In this document: one piece after another, positions 8,196 through 17,592 of the stretch
Layout: every line of letters starts with the position of its first letter
Numbering within the stretch: the stretch's first letter is position 1
Assembly (NCBI RefSeq): GCF_003007675.1
Contig: NZ_PXNP01000076.1
Span: forward strand, 1-64,000
Reading direction: 5' to 3'
DNA length: 64,000 bases
Source: Marinobacter fuscus
GTDB taxonomy: Bacteria > Pseudomonadota > Gammaproteobacteria > Pseudomonadales > Oleiphilaceae
Program-made: the position numbers and the translations under genes
Notes under the pieces: model-generated
The model's database searches: none
What the model saw: the letters and a program-made list of their open reading frames with translations, nothing else
What the model was told of the DNA's origin: nothing

Positions 8196-9899
8196 TTAAA
8201 AAAGGTGATAACGCTGGGCCAGCGGCAGTTCGGTGGCCGGCTCGCAGGTGAGCAGTTCGCCGTCGGCGTGCACTTCGTAGGTTTGCGGGTCTACGGTCAG
8301 GTGCGGGCAAGCATCGTTCAGTTTCATGTGCCGCTTGCGCACGTCCCGCACGCCTTTGCAGGCGGACAGCGGGCTGTCCAGGCCCAGTTCTTCACCAATA
8401 TTGGCGTCCAGCGCCGCCTGGCTGACGAAGGTCAGGCGGGTGGCACTGGCGGCTTTGCCGAAGGCGCCGAACATGGGGCGGTAGTGCACCGGCTGCGGCG
8501 TGGGGATAGAGGCGTTCGGGTCGCCCATGGGGGCGGCGGCAATCATCCCGCCCTTGAGAATGCAGGCAGGCTTTACGCCGAAAAACGCCGGGCTCCACAG
8601 CACCAGGTCTGCCAGTTTGCCCACTTCCACCGAGCCCACGTCATGGGCGATGCCGTGGGTGATGGCGGAGTTGATGGTGTACTTGGCGATGTAGCGTTTG
8701 GCGCGGAAGTTGTCGGCGCCGCGCTCCTGGTCTTCCGGAAGCAGGCCGCGCTGCACTTTCATCTTGTGAGCGGTTTGCCAGGTACGGCAGATCACCTCGC
8801 CCACCCGGCCCATGGCCTGGGAGTCGGAGGAGATCATGGAGATCACGCCCATGTCGTGCAGGATATCTTCAGCGGCGATGGTTTCCCGGCGGATGCGGGA
8901 ATCGGCGAAGGCCACGTCTTCCGGGATGTTCGGGTCCAGGTGGTGGCATACCATCAGCATGTCCAGGTGTTCGTCGACGGTGTTCACGGTGTAGGGCCGT
9001 GTCGGGTTGGTGGATGACGGCAATACATAGTCTTTGGAGCAGGCGGTGATGATGTCCGGGGCGTGGCCGCCGCCGGCGCCTTCGGTGTGGAAGGTGTGAA
9101 TGCAGCGGCCTTTGAAGGCCGCCAGGGTGTCTTCCACAAAGCCGGATTCGTTCAGGGTGTCGGTGTGGATGGCCACCTGAATGTCGTACTGGTCGGCGAC
9201 GGTCAGGCAGTTGTCGATGCTGGCCGGGGTGGTGCCCCAGTCTTCGTGCAGTTTAAGGCCGATCACGCCGGCTTTTACCTGCAGCTCCAGCGCTTCCGGC
9301 AGGCTGGCGTTGCCCTTGCCCAGGAAGCCGATGTTCATGGGCAGGGTGTCCACGGCCTGCAGCATTTTGCCAATGTGCCAGGGGCCCGGAGTACAGGTGG
9401 TGGCGTTGGTGCCAGTGGCCGGGCCGGTGCCGCCGCCGAGCATGGTGGTCACGCCGCTCATCAGGGCTTCTTCTACCTGCTGGGGGCAGATGAAGTGGAT
9501 GTGGGGGTCGATGCCGCCGGCGGTGAGGATCTTGCCTTCCCCGGCGATGATTTCGGTGCCGGGGCCGATGACGATGGTCACCTCTGGCTGGGTGTCCGGG
9601 TTGCCGGCTTTGCCGATGGCGGCGATGCGGCCTTTCTGGATGCCTACGTCGGCTTTGACGATGCCCCACCAGTCGAGGATAAGGGCGTTGGTGATCACGG
9701 TGTCCATCACCGCGTCGTCGCAGCGCTGGCTCTGGCCCATGCCGTCGCGGATGACTTTGCCTCCGCCGAATTTTACTTCGTCGCCGTAGTGGGTGTGGTC
9801 TTCTTCCACTTCTATCCACAACTCGGTGTCGCCCAGGCGGACGCGATCCCCTACGGTGGGGCCATACATGTCGGCGTAGGCTTGTCTGCTGATTTTCAT
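8196..9899 (-). CDS. ureC: Urease alpha subunit (catalytic)
   Basis: This 567-residue cytoplasmic nickel enzyme hydrolyses urea to ammonia and carbamate. All active-site residues are visible at the expected positions (one less than Klebsiella numbering): His133 and His135 in DPHIHF, carbamylated Lys216 and His218 in GLKLHEDWG, His245, His271, the mobile-flap Cys318-His319 in MVCHH, and Asp359. It is therefore predicted to be active. The start codon overlaps the ureB stop as ATGA, indicating translational coupling. It forms the trimer of trimers with UreA and UreB. Confidence 0.98.
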   Translation of the reverse strand: MKISRQAYADMYGPTVGDRVRLGDTELWIEVEEDHTHYGDEVKFGGGKVIRDGMGQSQRCDDAVMDTVITNALILDWWGIVKADVGIQKGRIAAIGKAGNPDTQPEVTIVIGPGTEIIAGEGKILTAGGIDPHIHFICPQQVEEALMSGVTTMLGGGTGPATGTNATTCTPGPWHIGKMLQAVDTLPMNIGFLGKGNASLPEALELQVKAGVIGLKLHEDWGTTPASIDNCLTVADQYDIQVAIHTDTLNESGFVEDTLAAFKGRCIHTFHTEGAGGGHAPDIITACSKDYVLPSSTNPTRPYTVNTVDEHLDMLMVCHHLDPNIPEDVAFADSRIRRETIAAEDILHDMGVISMISSDSQAMGRVGEVICRTWQTAHKMKVQRGLLPEDQERGADNFRAKRYIAKYTINSAITHGIAHDVGSVEVGKLADLVLWSPAFFGVKPACILKGGMIAAAPMGDPNASIPTPQPVHYRPMFGAFGKAASATRLTFVSQAALDANIGEELGLDSPLSACKGVRDVRKRHMKLNDACPHLTVDPQTYEVHADGELLTCEPATELPLAQRYHLF

Positions 9900-10213
9900 T
9901 TCGTGTCCTCCAACGGCCCCATTACTTCCGCCCGGAAGCCATAGATTTCGCGCGTTCCGACAAACGGAATCAGCGTCACGGACCGGGTCTGGCCGGGTTC
10001 GAAGCGAATGGCGGTGCCGGCGGCCACGTCCAGGCGGTAGCCGCGGGCTTTGGCGCGGTCGAAATCCAGAGCCGGGTTGGCTTCGGCGAAGTGGTAGTGG
10101 GAGCCGATCTGCACCGGGCGGTCGCCGGTGTTGCCGACGTCCAGCTGGATGCGTTCGCGGCCGGCGCAGAGTTCAATGTCGCCGTCTTTGAGTTGGTATT
10201 CACCGGGGGTCAT
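9896..10213 (-). CDS. ureB: Urease beta subunit
   Basis: A 105-residue structural subunit of urease. It begins [16 protein letters not shown] and has the conserved [18 protein letters not shown] stretch. ATG at 10213 is preceded by GAGGAG at good spacing, whereas the longer frame to 10231 would begin at a TTG. It overlaps ureC by four bases and follows ureA after ten bases, so A, B and C are translated as a coupled set. Confidence 0.97.
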   Translation of the reverse strand: MTPGEYQLKDGDIELCAGRERIQLDVGNTGDRPVQIGSHYHFAEANPALDFDRAKARGYRLDVAAGTAIRFEPGQTRSVTLIPFVGTREIYGFRAEVMGPLEDTK

Positions 10214-10223
10214 GGCGCGCTCC

Positions 10224-10526
10224 TCAAACAATCGGGTTGTGGACGGTGACCAGTTTGGTGCCGTCCGGGAAGGTGGCTTCCACCTGGACTTCGTGCACCA
10301 TGTCAGCCACGCCGTCCATCACGTCTTCGCGGGTGAGGATTTCGGTGCCGGCGCTCATCAGTTCGGCCACGGTCCGGCCTTCGCGGGCGCCTTCCATGAT
10401 TTCGGCGCTGATCAGGGCTACCGCTTCGGGGTAGTTCAGTTTCAGGCCTTTGGCTTTGCGGCGTTCGGCCAGCAGGGCGGCGGTGAACAGCAGCAGCTTG
10501 TCTTTGTCTCTGGGGGTTAGCTCCAT
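10224..10526 (-). CDS. ureA: Urease gamma subunit
   Basis: A 100-residue subunit beginning [23 protein letters not shown], with the typical [19 protein letters not shown] and [20 protein letters not shown] segments. The ATG at 10526 gives the standard UreA length; upstream in-frame extension has no family content. It is separated from ureD by 175 bases containing a folded palindromic repeat, the largest gap between ure genes here, so expression of ureA may be tuned at that point. Confidence 0.97.
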   Translation of the reverse strand: MELTPRDKDKLLLFTAALLAERRKAKGLKLNYPEAVALISAEIMEGAREGRTVAELMSAGTEILTREDVMDGVADMVHEVQVEATFPDGTKLVTVHNPIV

Positions 10527-10581
10527 TACCTTTCTCCGTGTTTGTTCTCTTGTCGCGCCTGATCCACGCACAGAGTTTGAA

Positions 10582-10689
10582 GAAGCGAGCGGGTACGTCC
10601 CTCCGGGACCGTCGGCAGCATGGATGCTGCCGTCGAGCTTACAGGGATGTATTTACAGCGTGTCCCGGAGGGACGTACCCGCTCGCTTC
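10582..10689. repeat. Palindromic repeat, copy A (ureD-ureA gap)
   Basis: Perfect 27-base outer arms (10582-10608 and 10663-10689) enclose two smaller palindromes with loops ATCCAT and ATCCCT. Read on the minus strand the core is CACGCTGTAAATACATCCC then a GCAGCATCCATGCTGC hairpin, the same plan as copies B, C and D. The outer arms differ in sequence from the other copies but stay complementary. It lies in a non-coding gap inside the urease operon. Short open frames crossing it are not genes. Confidence 0.85.
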
Positions 10690-10701
10690 CGGCTCCCATG
10701 G

Positions 10702-11598
10702 TCAGGTCATCCAGATTCTGGGTGTGTGGGCCGGTACGCCGGCGAGCAGGGGGCGCAGCAGGTGCCAGGCTTGTTCGCACAGGGCCCAGGCTTCGTTGCG
10801 GTCGGTGCCCAGGTAACGCAGGAGCAGCACGCCCCGGCGCCGGGTCACGGCCCAGCGGTTGTGGTCTGGTAACTGTGCTCTCAGCACTTCGATGGCGGCG
10901 GCTTCGTCGTCCAGGCCGACCGCCCAGAGGGTGGCCTGTACAGTGGCGCCGCCCTGGCCCCAGGGGCCGTTGAATCGCCGGTGTTTCGGGTCCAGAAGCT
11001 GGCGCTCCAGCCACAGCGGCTGGCCGTCCAGGCTTAAATGGAAACGCTGTTCCAGTTCGCCGGTGGCAAACGGCAGGTCGCTGGCCGGACGGCCCAGCGC
11101 GAGCACTTCCCAGCCCAGAGTTCGGGCGCCGGTTTCCAGTTCAATGGTGGTGGTTTGCAAACCACGGGAGCCGTCGAAGGCGATGGTTTCCTGGGGCAGG
11201 TATTCCAGAATCGCGTCTTTGGCTACCAGCAACCGGGTGTGCTGGCCCCAGGCCACGCCATGGCTGTCGGCCTTGTACAGTTTCGCTGCGGCCGGGGTGG
11301 TCAGAAGCGCGTGGCCACCTTCGGCCACAGAGGCTTCGATGCGCAGTTCGTCGCCGCTCACCAGGCCACCCGGGGGGTGCAGCAGGTACACATGGCAGCA
11401 GCCGGTTTTGCCTTCCGGGTAGAAGGGGCGCTGCACCCGCAGGGGGCCGTGGTGGCGCCGGCGTACCAGCCGGGTTACCGGCGTGGGTTCACTCTCGGCG
11501 CGGGCTTCAAACCCCAGTTCCAGGGCCGCCGCCCAGCGCCGTTCGGTGTCGAAACGGTGGCCGGAGGCGTGGCGGTCGATGGCTTGGTAGGCGGTCAT
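10702..11598 (-). CDS. ureD: Urease accessory protein UreD (UreH)
   Basis: This 298-residue protein is the scaffold that binds apo-urease and recruits UreF and UreG. Typical UreD segments are visible: GCCHVYLLHPPGGLVSGD, then TTPAAAKLYKA, YLPQETIAFDGS and a central GWEVLALGRPASDLPF. Length fits the family. Its start overlaps the urtE stop as ATGA, linking urea transport and urease genes into one transcript. A repeat-containing gap follows before ureA. Confidence 0.95.
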   Translation of the reverse strand: MTAYQAIDRHASGHRFDTERRWAAALELGFEARAESEPTPVTRLVRRRHHGPLRVQRPFYPEGKTGCCHVYLLHPPGGLVSGDELRIEASVAEGGHALLTTPAAAKLYKADSHGVAWGQHTRLLVAKDAILEYLPQETIAFDGSRGLQTTTIELETGARTLGWEVLALGRPASDLPFATGELEQRFHLSLDGQPLWLERQLLDPKHRRFNGPWGQGGATVQATLWAVGLDDEAAAIEVLRAQLPDHNRWAVTRRRGVLLLRYLGTDRNEAWALCEQAWHLLRPLLAGVPAHTPRIWMT

Positions 11599-12293
11599 AC
11601 GGTCAGGTGCTGTTTGATGAGTTCATCGGTCAGCCCGGCAATGTCGCCTTCGGCCACGCGTCGGCCCCGGTCGAGGATGGCAAAGCGGTCGGCGTATTTG
11701 CGTGCGAACGGCAGTTTCTGTTCCACCAGCAGCACGGTCAGGCCGTCTTCTTCAATCAACCGTCGAATCACCTCGCCAATCTGGGCCACGATGTTGGGCT
11801 GGATGCCCTCCCCCGGCTCGTCGAGGATCAGCAGTCTCGGCTCAATCACCAGCGCCCGGCCAATGGCCAGCTGTTGCTGCTGGCCGCCGGAGAGGTCGCC
11901 GCCCCGTCGGTGTTTCATTTCTTTCAACACCGGGAACAGCTCGTAAATGCGTTCGGGGATTTGCTTGCTGCCGTCTTTGCGAACGGCCAGGCCGGTGCGC
12001 AGGTTTTCCTCCACGGTCAGCAACGGGAAGATCTGCCGGCCCTGGGGCACGTAGCCGATGCCCAGGCGGGAGCGGTCTTCGATTTTCTTTTTGGTGAGTT
12101 CCACATCCCGGGCAAACTCGATGGAACCGCTTTTCACGGTTTCCTCGCCCATGATGCATTTCATCAGCGTGGTCTTGCCCACGCCGTTACGGCCCATCAC
12201 GCAGGTGCACTGGCCCTGGGGCACGTCCAGCTCCAGGTCCCACAGGGTGTGGCTTTCGCCGTAGAACTGGTTGAGCTTTTCAATCTTGAGCAT
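11595..12293 (-). CDS. urtE: Urea ABC transporter ATPase UrtE
   Basis: This 232-residue ATP-binding subunit belongs to the branched-chain amino acid (LivF-like) group. Walker A GRNGVGKT is at 34-41, the signature LSGGQ at 134-138 and Walker B LLILDEP at 154-160; EQK replaces the usual switch-region sequence, as in LivF-type proteins. It drives urea import with UrtD on the UrtBC channel. It overlaps urtD (TGATG) and ureD (ATGA). A decayed copy lies at 5034-5505. Confidence 0.96.
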   Translation of the reverse strand: MLKIEKLNQFYGESHTLWDLELDVPQGQCTCVMGRNGVGKTTLMKCIMGEETVKSGSIEFARDVELTKKKIEDRSRLGIGYVPQGRQIFPLLTVEENLRTGLAVRKDGSKQIPERIYELFPVLKEMKHRRGGDLSGGQQQQLAIGRALVIEPRLLILDEPGEGIQPNIVAQIGEVIRRLIEEDGLTVLLVEQKLPFARKYADRFAILDRGRRVAEGDIAGLTDELIKQHLTV

Positions 12294-13117
12294 CAGGCCT
12301 CCTCCCCGAGATACACCTTGATCACGTCCGGGTCGTTGGAGACCTGGTCCATGGTGCCTTCGGCCAGCACGCTGCCCTGGTGCAGTACGGTGACTTTGCG
12401 GGCGATGGAGCGCACGAAGCCCATGTCGTGTTCCACCACCACCACGGACTGTTTGCCCGCGAGACTGGTGAGCAGTTCAGCGGTGCGTTCCATTTCCTGT
12501 TCGGTCATGCCGGCCACGGGCTCGTCTACCAGCAGCAGCCGGGGTTTCTGCATCAGCAGCATGCCGATCTCCAGCCACTGTTTCTGGCCGTGGGAGAGGA
12601 TGCCGGCGGGCTTGTCGCGCAGCGCCTGCAAACCGATCATTTCCAGGATTTCGTCGATGCGCTCCCGGTACTCGGGCTTCATGATGGCGGTCAGGGTGGG
12701 CAAGATGCGTTTGTCGGCGGCCATCGCCAGTTCGAGGTTTTCGAATACGGTCAGGGCCTCGAACACGGTGGGCTTCTGGAACTTGCGACCAATGCCCAGG
12801 GTGGCAATGTCCGGCTCGTTCATGCGCAGCAGGTTGTGGCGGCTGCCGAACCACACCGAGCCGTTATCCGGGCGGGTTTTACCGGTGATGATGTCCATCA
12901 TGGTGGTTTTACCCGCCCCGTTGGGGCCGATGATGCAGCGCAGTTCGCCGTCGTCGATGGTGAGGTTGAGGTTGTTGATGGCCTTGAAGCCATCGAAGCT
13001 CACACTCACGTCTTCCATGTACAGGATCGGGCCGTGGCGCACGTCAACCGGCGAGGCCACGGGGGTGAGAAACTCAAACACCTGGTCCCGGTTGGCAAGT
13101 TGTTCAAAGATGCTCAT
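12293..13117 (-). CDS. urtD: Urea ABC transporter ATPase UrtD
   Basis: This 274-residue LivG-like ATPase has Walker A GPNGAGKT at 64-71, an atypical signature LSHGQKQWLEIG and Walker B LLLVDEP. The LSHGQ variant is common in UrtD. An N-terminal extension of about 30 residues precedes the ATPase fold. It overlaps urtC by four bases and urtE by one base, so the ATPase pair is translationally coupled. Confidence 0.96.
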   Translation of the reverse strand: MSIFEQLANRDQVFEFLTPVASPVDVRHGPILYMEDVSVSFDGFKAINNLNLTIDDGELRCIIGPNGAGKTTMMDIITGKTRPDNGSVWFGSRHNLLRMNEPDIATLGIGRKFQKPTVFEALTVFENLELAMAADKRILPTLTAIMKPEYRERIDEILEMIGLQALRDKPAGILSHGQKQWLEIGMLLMQKPRLLLVDEPVAGMTEQEMERTAELLTSLAGKQSVVVVEHDMGFVRSIARKVTVLHQGSVLAEGTMDQVSNDPDVIKVYLGEEA

Positions 13118-14247
13118 GCGGTGGCCTCCTGAGCGCCGGGTTGGTCATCGTCCTTCTGGCGGCGTTTCTGCAACAGCCCGGCAATGCCCTTGGGCAGGAA
13201 CACCGTCACCAGCACGAACAGCGCGCCCAGGGCGAACAGCCAGGCGTCCGGCATGATGCCGGTGAACACGGTCTTGGCGTAGTTCACCAGCAAGGCGCCG
13301 ATAACCGCGCCATACAGGGTGGCGCGGCCACCGAGGGCAACCCACACCACGATTTCGATGGAGAACAGCGGCGAGAATTCGCTGGGGTTGATGATGCCCA
13401 CCTGGGGCACGTACAAAGCGCCGGCCACACCCGCCAGCATGGCGGAGACCACGAACACGATCAGCTGCACCCGTTCCACCCGGTAGCCGAGGAACCGGGT
13501 ACGGGCTTCAGCGTCACGGCAGGCCACGCTGACCCGGCCCAGCTTGCTGGTCACAATGGCACGGCACACAACATAGCCCACCGCCAGCGCGATGCCGGTT
13601 GCCAGAAACAGGCCAAGCCGGGTGGCATCGCTGCGCAGGTCGAAGCCGAGGATGTCTTTGAAGTCGGTCAGGCCGTTGTTTCCACCGAAGCCCATCTCGT
13701 TACGGAAGAATGCCAGCATCAACGCAAAGGTCAGCGCCTGGGTGATGATGGACAGGTACACGCCGGTTACCCGGGAGCGGAAGGCCAGGAAGCCGAACAC
13801 CAGCGCCAGCAGGCCCGGGGCCAGCAGCACCATAATGAAGGCGAACCAGGCCATGTCGAAGCCCTGCCAGTACCAGGGCAGCTCCTGCCAGTTCAGGAAC
13901 ACCATGAAGTCTGGCAATACAGGATCGCCATACACGCCGCGATCACCAATCTGGCGCATCAGGTACATGCCCATGGCGTAGCCGCCGAGGGCAAAGAAGG
14001 CGCCGTGGCCCAAGCTGAGAATGCCCAGATATCCCCACACCAGGTCCACTGCCACCGCCAGCAGGGCGTAACAGAGGTATTTGCCCAGCAGGGTAACGGT
14101 GTAGGCGCTTACGTGCAGGGCACTGTCTTCCGGCATAAACAGGTGCAGGAAGGTAACCACCACCAGGGCGGCGAACAGCACACCGAGGAAAAGCTGGGTG
14201 GAACGCTCCTGGAAGGGCCGGAGCAGCCAGGTTTGTGATGTCGCCAT
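13114..14247 (-). CDS. urtC: Urea ABC transporter permease UrtC
   Basis: This 377-residue LivM-like inner-membrane permease has about ten hydrophobic segments. The LivM-type signature GYLGILSLGHGAFFALGGYAMG is followed by RVTGVYLSIITQALTFALML, which is typical of UrtC. The C-terminus is polar and charged (RRQKDDD). It pairs with UrtB to form the urea channel. It begins three bases after the urtB stop. Confidence 0.96.
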   Translation of the reverse strand: MATSQTWLLRPFQERSTQLFLGVLFAALVVVTFLHLFMPEDSALHVSAYTVTLLGKYLCYALLAVAVDLVWGYLGILSLGHGAFFALGGYAMGMYLMRQIGDRGVYGDPVLPDFMVFLNWQELPWYWQGFDMAWFAFIMVLLAPGLLALVFGFLAFRSRVTGVYLSIITQALTFALMLAFFRNEMGFGGNNGLTDFKDILGFDLRSDATRLGLFLATGIALAVGYVVCRAIVTSKLGRVSVACRDAEARTRFLGYRVERVQLIVFVVSAMLAGVAGALYVPQVGIINPSEFSPLFSIEIVVWVALGGRATLYGAVIGALLVNYAKTVFTGIMPDAWLFALGALFVLVTVFLPKGIAGLLQKRRQKDDDQPGAQEATA

Positions 14248-14250
14248 AAC

Positions 14251-15855
14251 TCAGCCCTCCGCCGCACGGCCTTTCTGCGGGAATAGCCCGCGTGGCCGCT
14301 TTTGAATGAACAGGATGATCAGCACCAGCACCATGATTTTGGCGAGGACCGCCCCCGCCCAGGGTTCCAGCAGCTGGTTGATGGTGCCCAGGGAAAGCCC
14401 GGCAATGAGGGTGCCCCACAGGTTGCCCACGCCACCGAACACCACCACCATGAACGAATCGATGATGTAGTTCTGGCCCAGGTTGGGGCCGACGTTGGTG
14501 ATCTGCGACAGGGCCACGCCCGCCAGCCCGGCCACGCCGGAGCCCAGGGCGAAGGTCATGATGTCCACTTTGGTGGCTTTGATGCCCATGGAGCGGGCCA
14601 TGGCCCGGTTCTGGGTAACAGCACGGACTTCCAGCCCCAGGCGGGTCTTGCGCATGATCAGCATCAGCCCGGCGAATACCACCAGGGCAAAGCCGATCAC
14701 GTACAGGCGATTCAGGGTGAGCGACAACGCCTCGTTCACCATGATTGAGCCGCTCATCCACTCGGGCGTGACCACGGTGCGGTTGAGGGGGGAAATCACG
14801 GTACGCACCAGTTGCTGAAGAATCAGGCTGATGCCGAAGGTGGCCAGCAGGGTTTCCAGCGGACGGCCCTTCAGGTACTGGATAACGCTGCGCTCGATGG
14901 CGATGCCCGCCAGCGCCGCCACCAGGAAACCGGCCGGGATGGACAGGATCAGGGCCAGGCCGGGCTGGCCCGGGAACAGCTGCTGCATGCCCCAGGTGGT
15001 GTAGGCCCCGAGCATGATCAGCTCGCCATGGGCCATGTTGATCACGCCCATCACACCAAAGGTGATGGCCAGGCCAATGGCGGCCAGCACCAGTACCGAG
15101 CCGAGGGACAGGCCAAAATACAGGGTCTCGGCAGCGCGGTTGAGTTTCAGTTTCTGTTCAATGCTGGCCAGGGCTTTTTCGGCCGCCGCCGCCAGCGCGG
15201 GGTCATCGCTGTTCACAGCATTATTCAGGGCGGCACGCACGGTCGGGTTCAGGCTGCCAGACAAAGTGGCTACCGCCTCAACATCGCCCTGCTCCACCTG
15301 GTAAATGGCCAGGGCATTGGTGAGCATGTCACGCACCTGGCCGTTGTCTTCCACCTGCAAACGGGCCTGGAGCTGAGTGGCCAGCGCTTCATTCACTTCA
15401 CCCAGCAGATTGCGCGCGGCATCGAGGCGTTGGCCTGGGTCGGCCACGGTCAGGTCGATCACCGAGAGGATGCCCTCGATGTCGGCCCGCAGGGCATTGT
15501 TCACCCGCAGGCTTTGCAGATCCCGGCGCGACATTTCACCCAGGTCTTCGCCGGTCAGGGCGTCGGCGATCTGCCAGTCACGGCCCCGGTTGTTAACCAC
15601 GATCACCAGGGCACCGGTGTCTTCAATCATCGCGAGTTTGCCGTCGCGAACGGCTTCCAGCCAGCCCCGGGCGCGTTCATCGCCGGTTTCGGAGAGGGCT
15701 TTGAGTAAGTCGGTTTTTTCAGCTTGCCCGGCTTCTACGAGCCGTTTCAGCAGCGCTTCGGGCGCATTCGTCTGCGCCTGGGCATTCGCCAGTGTGGCCC
15801 CTAGGGCCAGACAGACAGCCAATACCATCCTGGCGAGCAATCGGTGAATGCTCAT
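14251..15855 (-). CDS. urtB: Urea ABC transporter permease UrtB
   Basis: This 534-residue protein has a signal peptide and then an N-terminal domain of roughly 220 residues before the LivH-like permease part, which begins near FGLSLGSVLVLAAIGLAI. The long periplasmic N-terminal domain separates UrtB from ordinary LivH. MGVINMAHGELIMLGAY is the permease signature. It forms the membrane channel with UrtC and is the first permease gene after urtA, 78 bases downstream. Confidence 0.96.
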   Translation of the reverse strand: MSIHRLLARMVLAVCLALGATLANAQAQTNAPEALLKRLVEAGQAEKTDLLKALSETGDERARGWLEAVRDGKLAMIEDTGALVIVVNNRGRDWQIADALTGEDLGEMSRRDLQSLRVNNALRADIEGILSVIDLTVADPGQRLDAARNLLGEVNEALATQLQARLQVEDNGQVRDMLTNALAIYQVEQGDVEAVATLSGSLNPTVRAALNNAVNSDDPALAAAAEKALASIEQKLKLNRAAETLYFGLSLGSVLVLAAIGLAITFGVMGVINMAHGELIMLGAYTTWGMQQLFPGQPGLALILSIPAGFLVAALAGIAIERSVIQYLKGRPLETLLATFGISLILQQLVRTVISPLNRTVVTPEWMSGSIMVNEALSLTLNRLYVIGFALVVFAGLMLIMRKTRLGLEVRAVTQNRAMARSMGIKATKVDIMTFALGSGVAGLAGVALSQITNVGPNLGQNYIIDSFMVVVFGGVGNLWGTLIAGLSLGTINQLLEPWAGAVLAKIMVLVLIILFIQKRPRGLFPQKGRAAEG

Positions 15856-15933
15856 GATTCATTCCTGTTAGCTTGGGAATTCGGGAGCGGTGCCGGGCAG
15901 GCTCTGACCTGCCCGACTGTGCCCGGTTGGAGC

Positions 15934-17247
15934 TTAGTTGGAGGCCACGTCAGCCGAGCCACCACCGCACTTGCCGGTGACCACGTTGAAGTTGCCGCAG
16001 CGCAGAGGCGCTCGCCAGTCACTGATCAGGCCCTTGGAACCTGGCAGGAAGTCAGACCAGGCATCGCCAGCCACGGTAGACGGGGTTTCCCAAACCACGG
16101 AGAACTGGCCGTTGTCCTGGATCTCGCCAATCAGCACCGGTTTGGTGATGTGGTGGTTCGGCATCATGGTGGCGTAGCCGCCGGTGAGGTTAGGGACGCT
16201 CACGCCGATGATGGCGTCTTTCACTTCATCCACGTCGGTGGTGCCGGCTTTCTTCACCGCTTCCACGTACAGGTTGAAACCGATGTAGTGGGCTTCCATC
16301 GGGTCGTTGGTGACGGCGGCATCGTCGCCCTTGTAGGCAACCCAGGCATCGATGAAGTCGTAGTTGGCGTCGTTATCCACGCTCATGAAGTAGTTCCAGG
16401 CAGCCAGGTGGCCAACCAGCGGAGCGGTGTCGATGCCGGAGAGTTCCTGCTCACCCACGGAGAACGCAACCACGGGAATGTCGGTGGCGGAAATGCCCTG
16501 GTTGCCCAGTTCACGGTAGAAGGGCACGTTGGCGTCGCCGTTGATGGTGGAAACCACGGCAGTCTTCTTGCCGGCGCTGCCGAACTTTTTGATGTCAGAC
16601 ACGATGGTCTGCCAGTCAGAGTGGCCGAAAGGCGTGTAGTTGATCATGATGTCGCCAGCGGCCACACCTTTGTCTTTCAGATAGGTTTCCAGAATCTTGT
16701 TGGTGGTGCGAGGGTAAACGTAATCGGTGCCCGCCAGAACCCAGCGTTCAACACCCAGGTCGTTCATCAGGTAATCCACCGCAGGAATCGCCTGCTGGTT
16801 GGGCGCCGCACCGGTGTAGAACACGTTTTCAGAGGATTCCTCGCCCTCGTACTGAACCGGGTAGAACAGCAGGCCGTTCAGTTCCTCTACCACCGGCAGA
16901 ACGGATTTACGGGACACCGAGGTCCAGTTACCGAAGATAACGTCGACCTTTTCTTTCTCCAGCAACTCGCGGGCTTTCTCCGCGAACAGCGGCCAGTTGG
17001 ACGCTGGATCCACCACCACCGGCTCCAGCTGTCGGCCAAGCACGCCACCGGCCTGGTTCTGCTTTTCGATCAGCATCAGCATGGTGTCTTTCAGTGCGGT
17101 CTCACTGATGGCCATGGTGCCGGACAGGGAATGGAGAATGCCTACTTTAATGGAGTCTTCGGTGGCAACCGCTGTATTGATAGAGCCTAGTGAGACCGAC
17201 AGCGCCAATGCAGAGAGGCCCAGTTTCACGTGTTTGTTGATGCTCAT
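15934..17247 (-). CDS. urtA: Urea ABC transporter substrate-binding protein UrtA
   Basis: This 437-residue periplasmic binding protein captures urea for UrtBCDE. The N-terminal 30 residues form a signal peptide ending near AVATEDS, and the mature part starts with KVGILHSLSGTMAISE, typical of UrtA/FmdD proteins. ATG at 17247 has AAGGA upstream; the frame extending to 17358 adds residues that do not look like a signal peptide. It is the first gene of the transport-urease operon, so the main promoter should lie between here and about 17520. Confidence 0.96.
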   Translation of the reverse strand: MSINKHVKLGLSALALSVSLGSINTAVATEDSIKVGILHSLSGTMAISETALKDTMLMLIEKQNQAGGVLGRQLEPVVVDPASNWPLFAEKARELLEKEKVDVIFGNWTSVSRKSVLPVVEELNGLLFYPVQYEGEESSENVFYTGAAPNQQAIPAVDYLMNDLGVERWVLAGTDYVYPRTTNKILETYLKDKGVAAGDIMINYTPFGHSDWQTIVSDIKKFGSAGKKTAVVSTINGDANVPFYRELGNQGISATDIPVVAFSVGEQELSGIDTAPLVGHLAAWNYFMSVDNDANYDFIDAWVAYKGDDAAVTNDPMEAHYIGFNLYVEAVKKAGTTDVDEVKDAIIGVSVPNLTGGYATMMPNHHITKPVLIGEIQDNGQFSVVWETPSTVAGDAWSDFLPGSKGLISDWRAPLRCGNFNVVTGKCGGGSADVASN

Positions 17248-17478
17248 GTTTGTGCGTCCTTTTCGTTGGTTTTGGGTCGTCAACGTAAACAGCACATAGC
17301 ACCCGCCGTTCCAAAGGCATGACATTCGCTTGTAAAACAAACACTTGAATAAAAGCACGAGGCACTCAGACTCAATCTCAGTTTCCCTGAGGCTTCATGC
17401 TGGTGCCTATCAAAAATAGGACGCTCTCTCCTGGTGCACGCCGGGCAGCCCGCAAAAATCATCATGGAAAAGCCCACC

Positions 17479-17493
17479 CACTCATAGTGAGTG
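17479..17493. promoter_or_regulatory. Dyad CACTCA-TAG-TGAGTG in the urtA upstream region
   Basis: Six-base perfect arms around TAG. It is the first of three similar TGAG/CTCA dyads centred near 17486, 17528 and 17568, about 40 bases apart. It may serve urtA (minus) or the sRNA (plus). I could not find a convincing sigma-54 promoter or a full NtrC site for urtA in this interval. Confidence 0.4.
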
Positions 17494-17519
17494 TGGATTA
17501 ACCGAAAATCGCACACCCT

Positions 17520-17537
17520 TGTGAGAGATATCTCACA
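17520..17537. promoter_or_regulatory. GacA/UvrY-like box upstream of the CsrB-type sRNA
   Basis: The 18-base element TGTGAG-AGATAT-CTCACA closely matches the GacA/UvrY/SirA upstream activating sequence (TGTAAG-N6-CTTACA) known from csrB, rsmY and rsmZ promoters. It ends 55 bases before the predicted transcription start near 17593. Control of the sRNA by the BarA/UvrY (GacS/GacA) system is inferred from this match and the downstream RNA. Confidence 0.65.
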
Positions 17538-17560
17538 CCACCCGAAGCCATTCTCCTATT

Positions 17561-17586
17561 TGAGAAACTTTCTCAGGTGCTATTCT
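17561..17586 (+). promoter_or_regulatory. Probable promoter of the CsrB-type sRNA
   Basis: A TTGAGA (17560-17565) and an extended -10 TGC-TATTCT (17578-17586) are spaced 15 bases apart. This is slightly short, and the extended -10 may compensate. A perfect dyad TGAGAAA-C-TTTCTCA (17561-17575) overlaps the -35 region. Transcription would start close to 17593. Confidence 0.45.
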
Positions 17587-17592
17587 GTGAAT

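Noticed and set aside
7575..9017. 480-residue plus-strand open frame across ureE/ureC
   Set aside because: It is a mirror of the GC-rich, codon-biased urease genes; composition is Gly/Val/His-rich and without any domain.
10526..11014. Short open frames across the ureD-ureA gap, such as 10538-10816 and 10526-11014
   Set aside because: They are produced by palindromic repeat copy A and the ureD antisense strand; no ribosome site or domain.
17248..17480. Sigma-54/NtrC promoter for urtA
   Set aside because: Expected for nitrogen control, and TGCACC-like fragments occur, but no GG/GC pair at -24/-12 spacing could be found with confidence.
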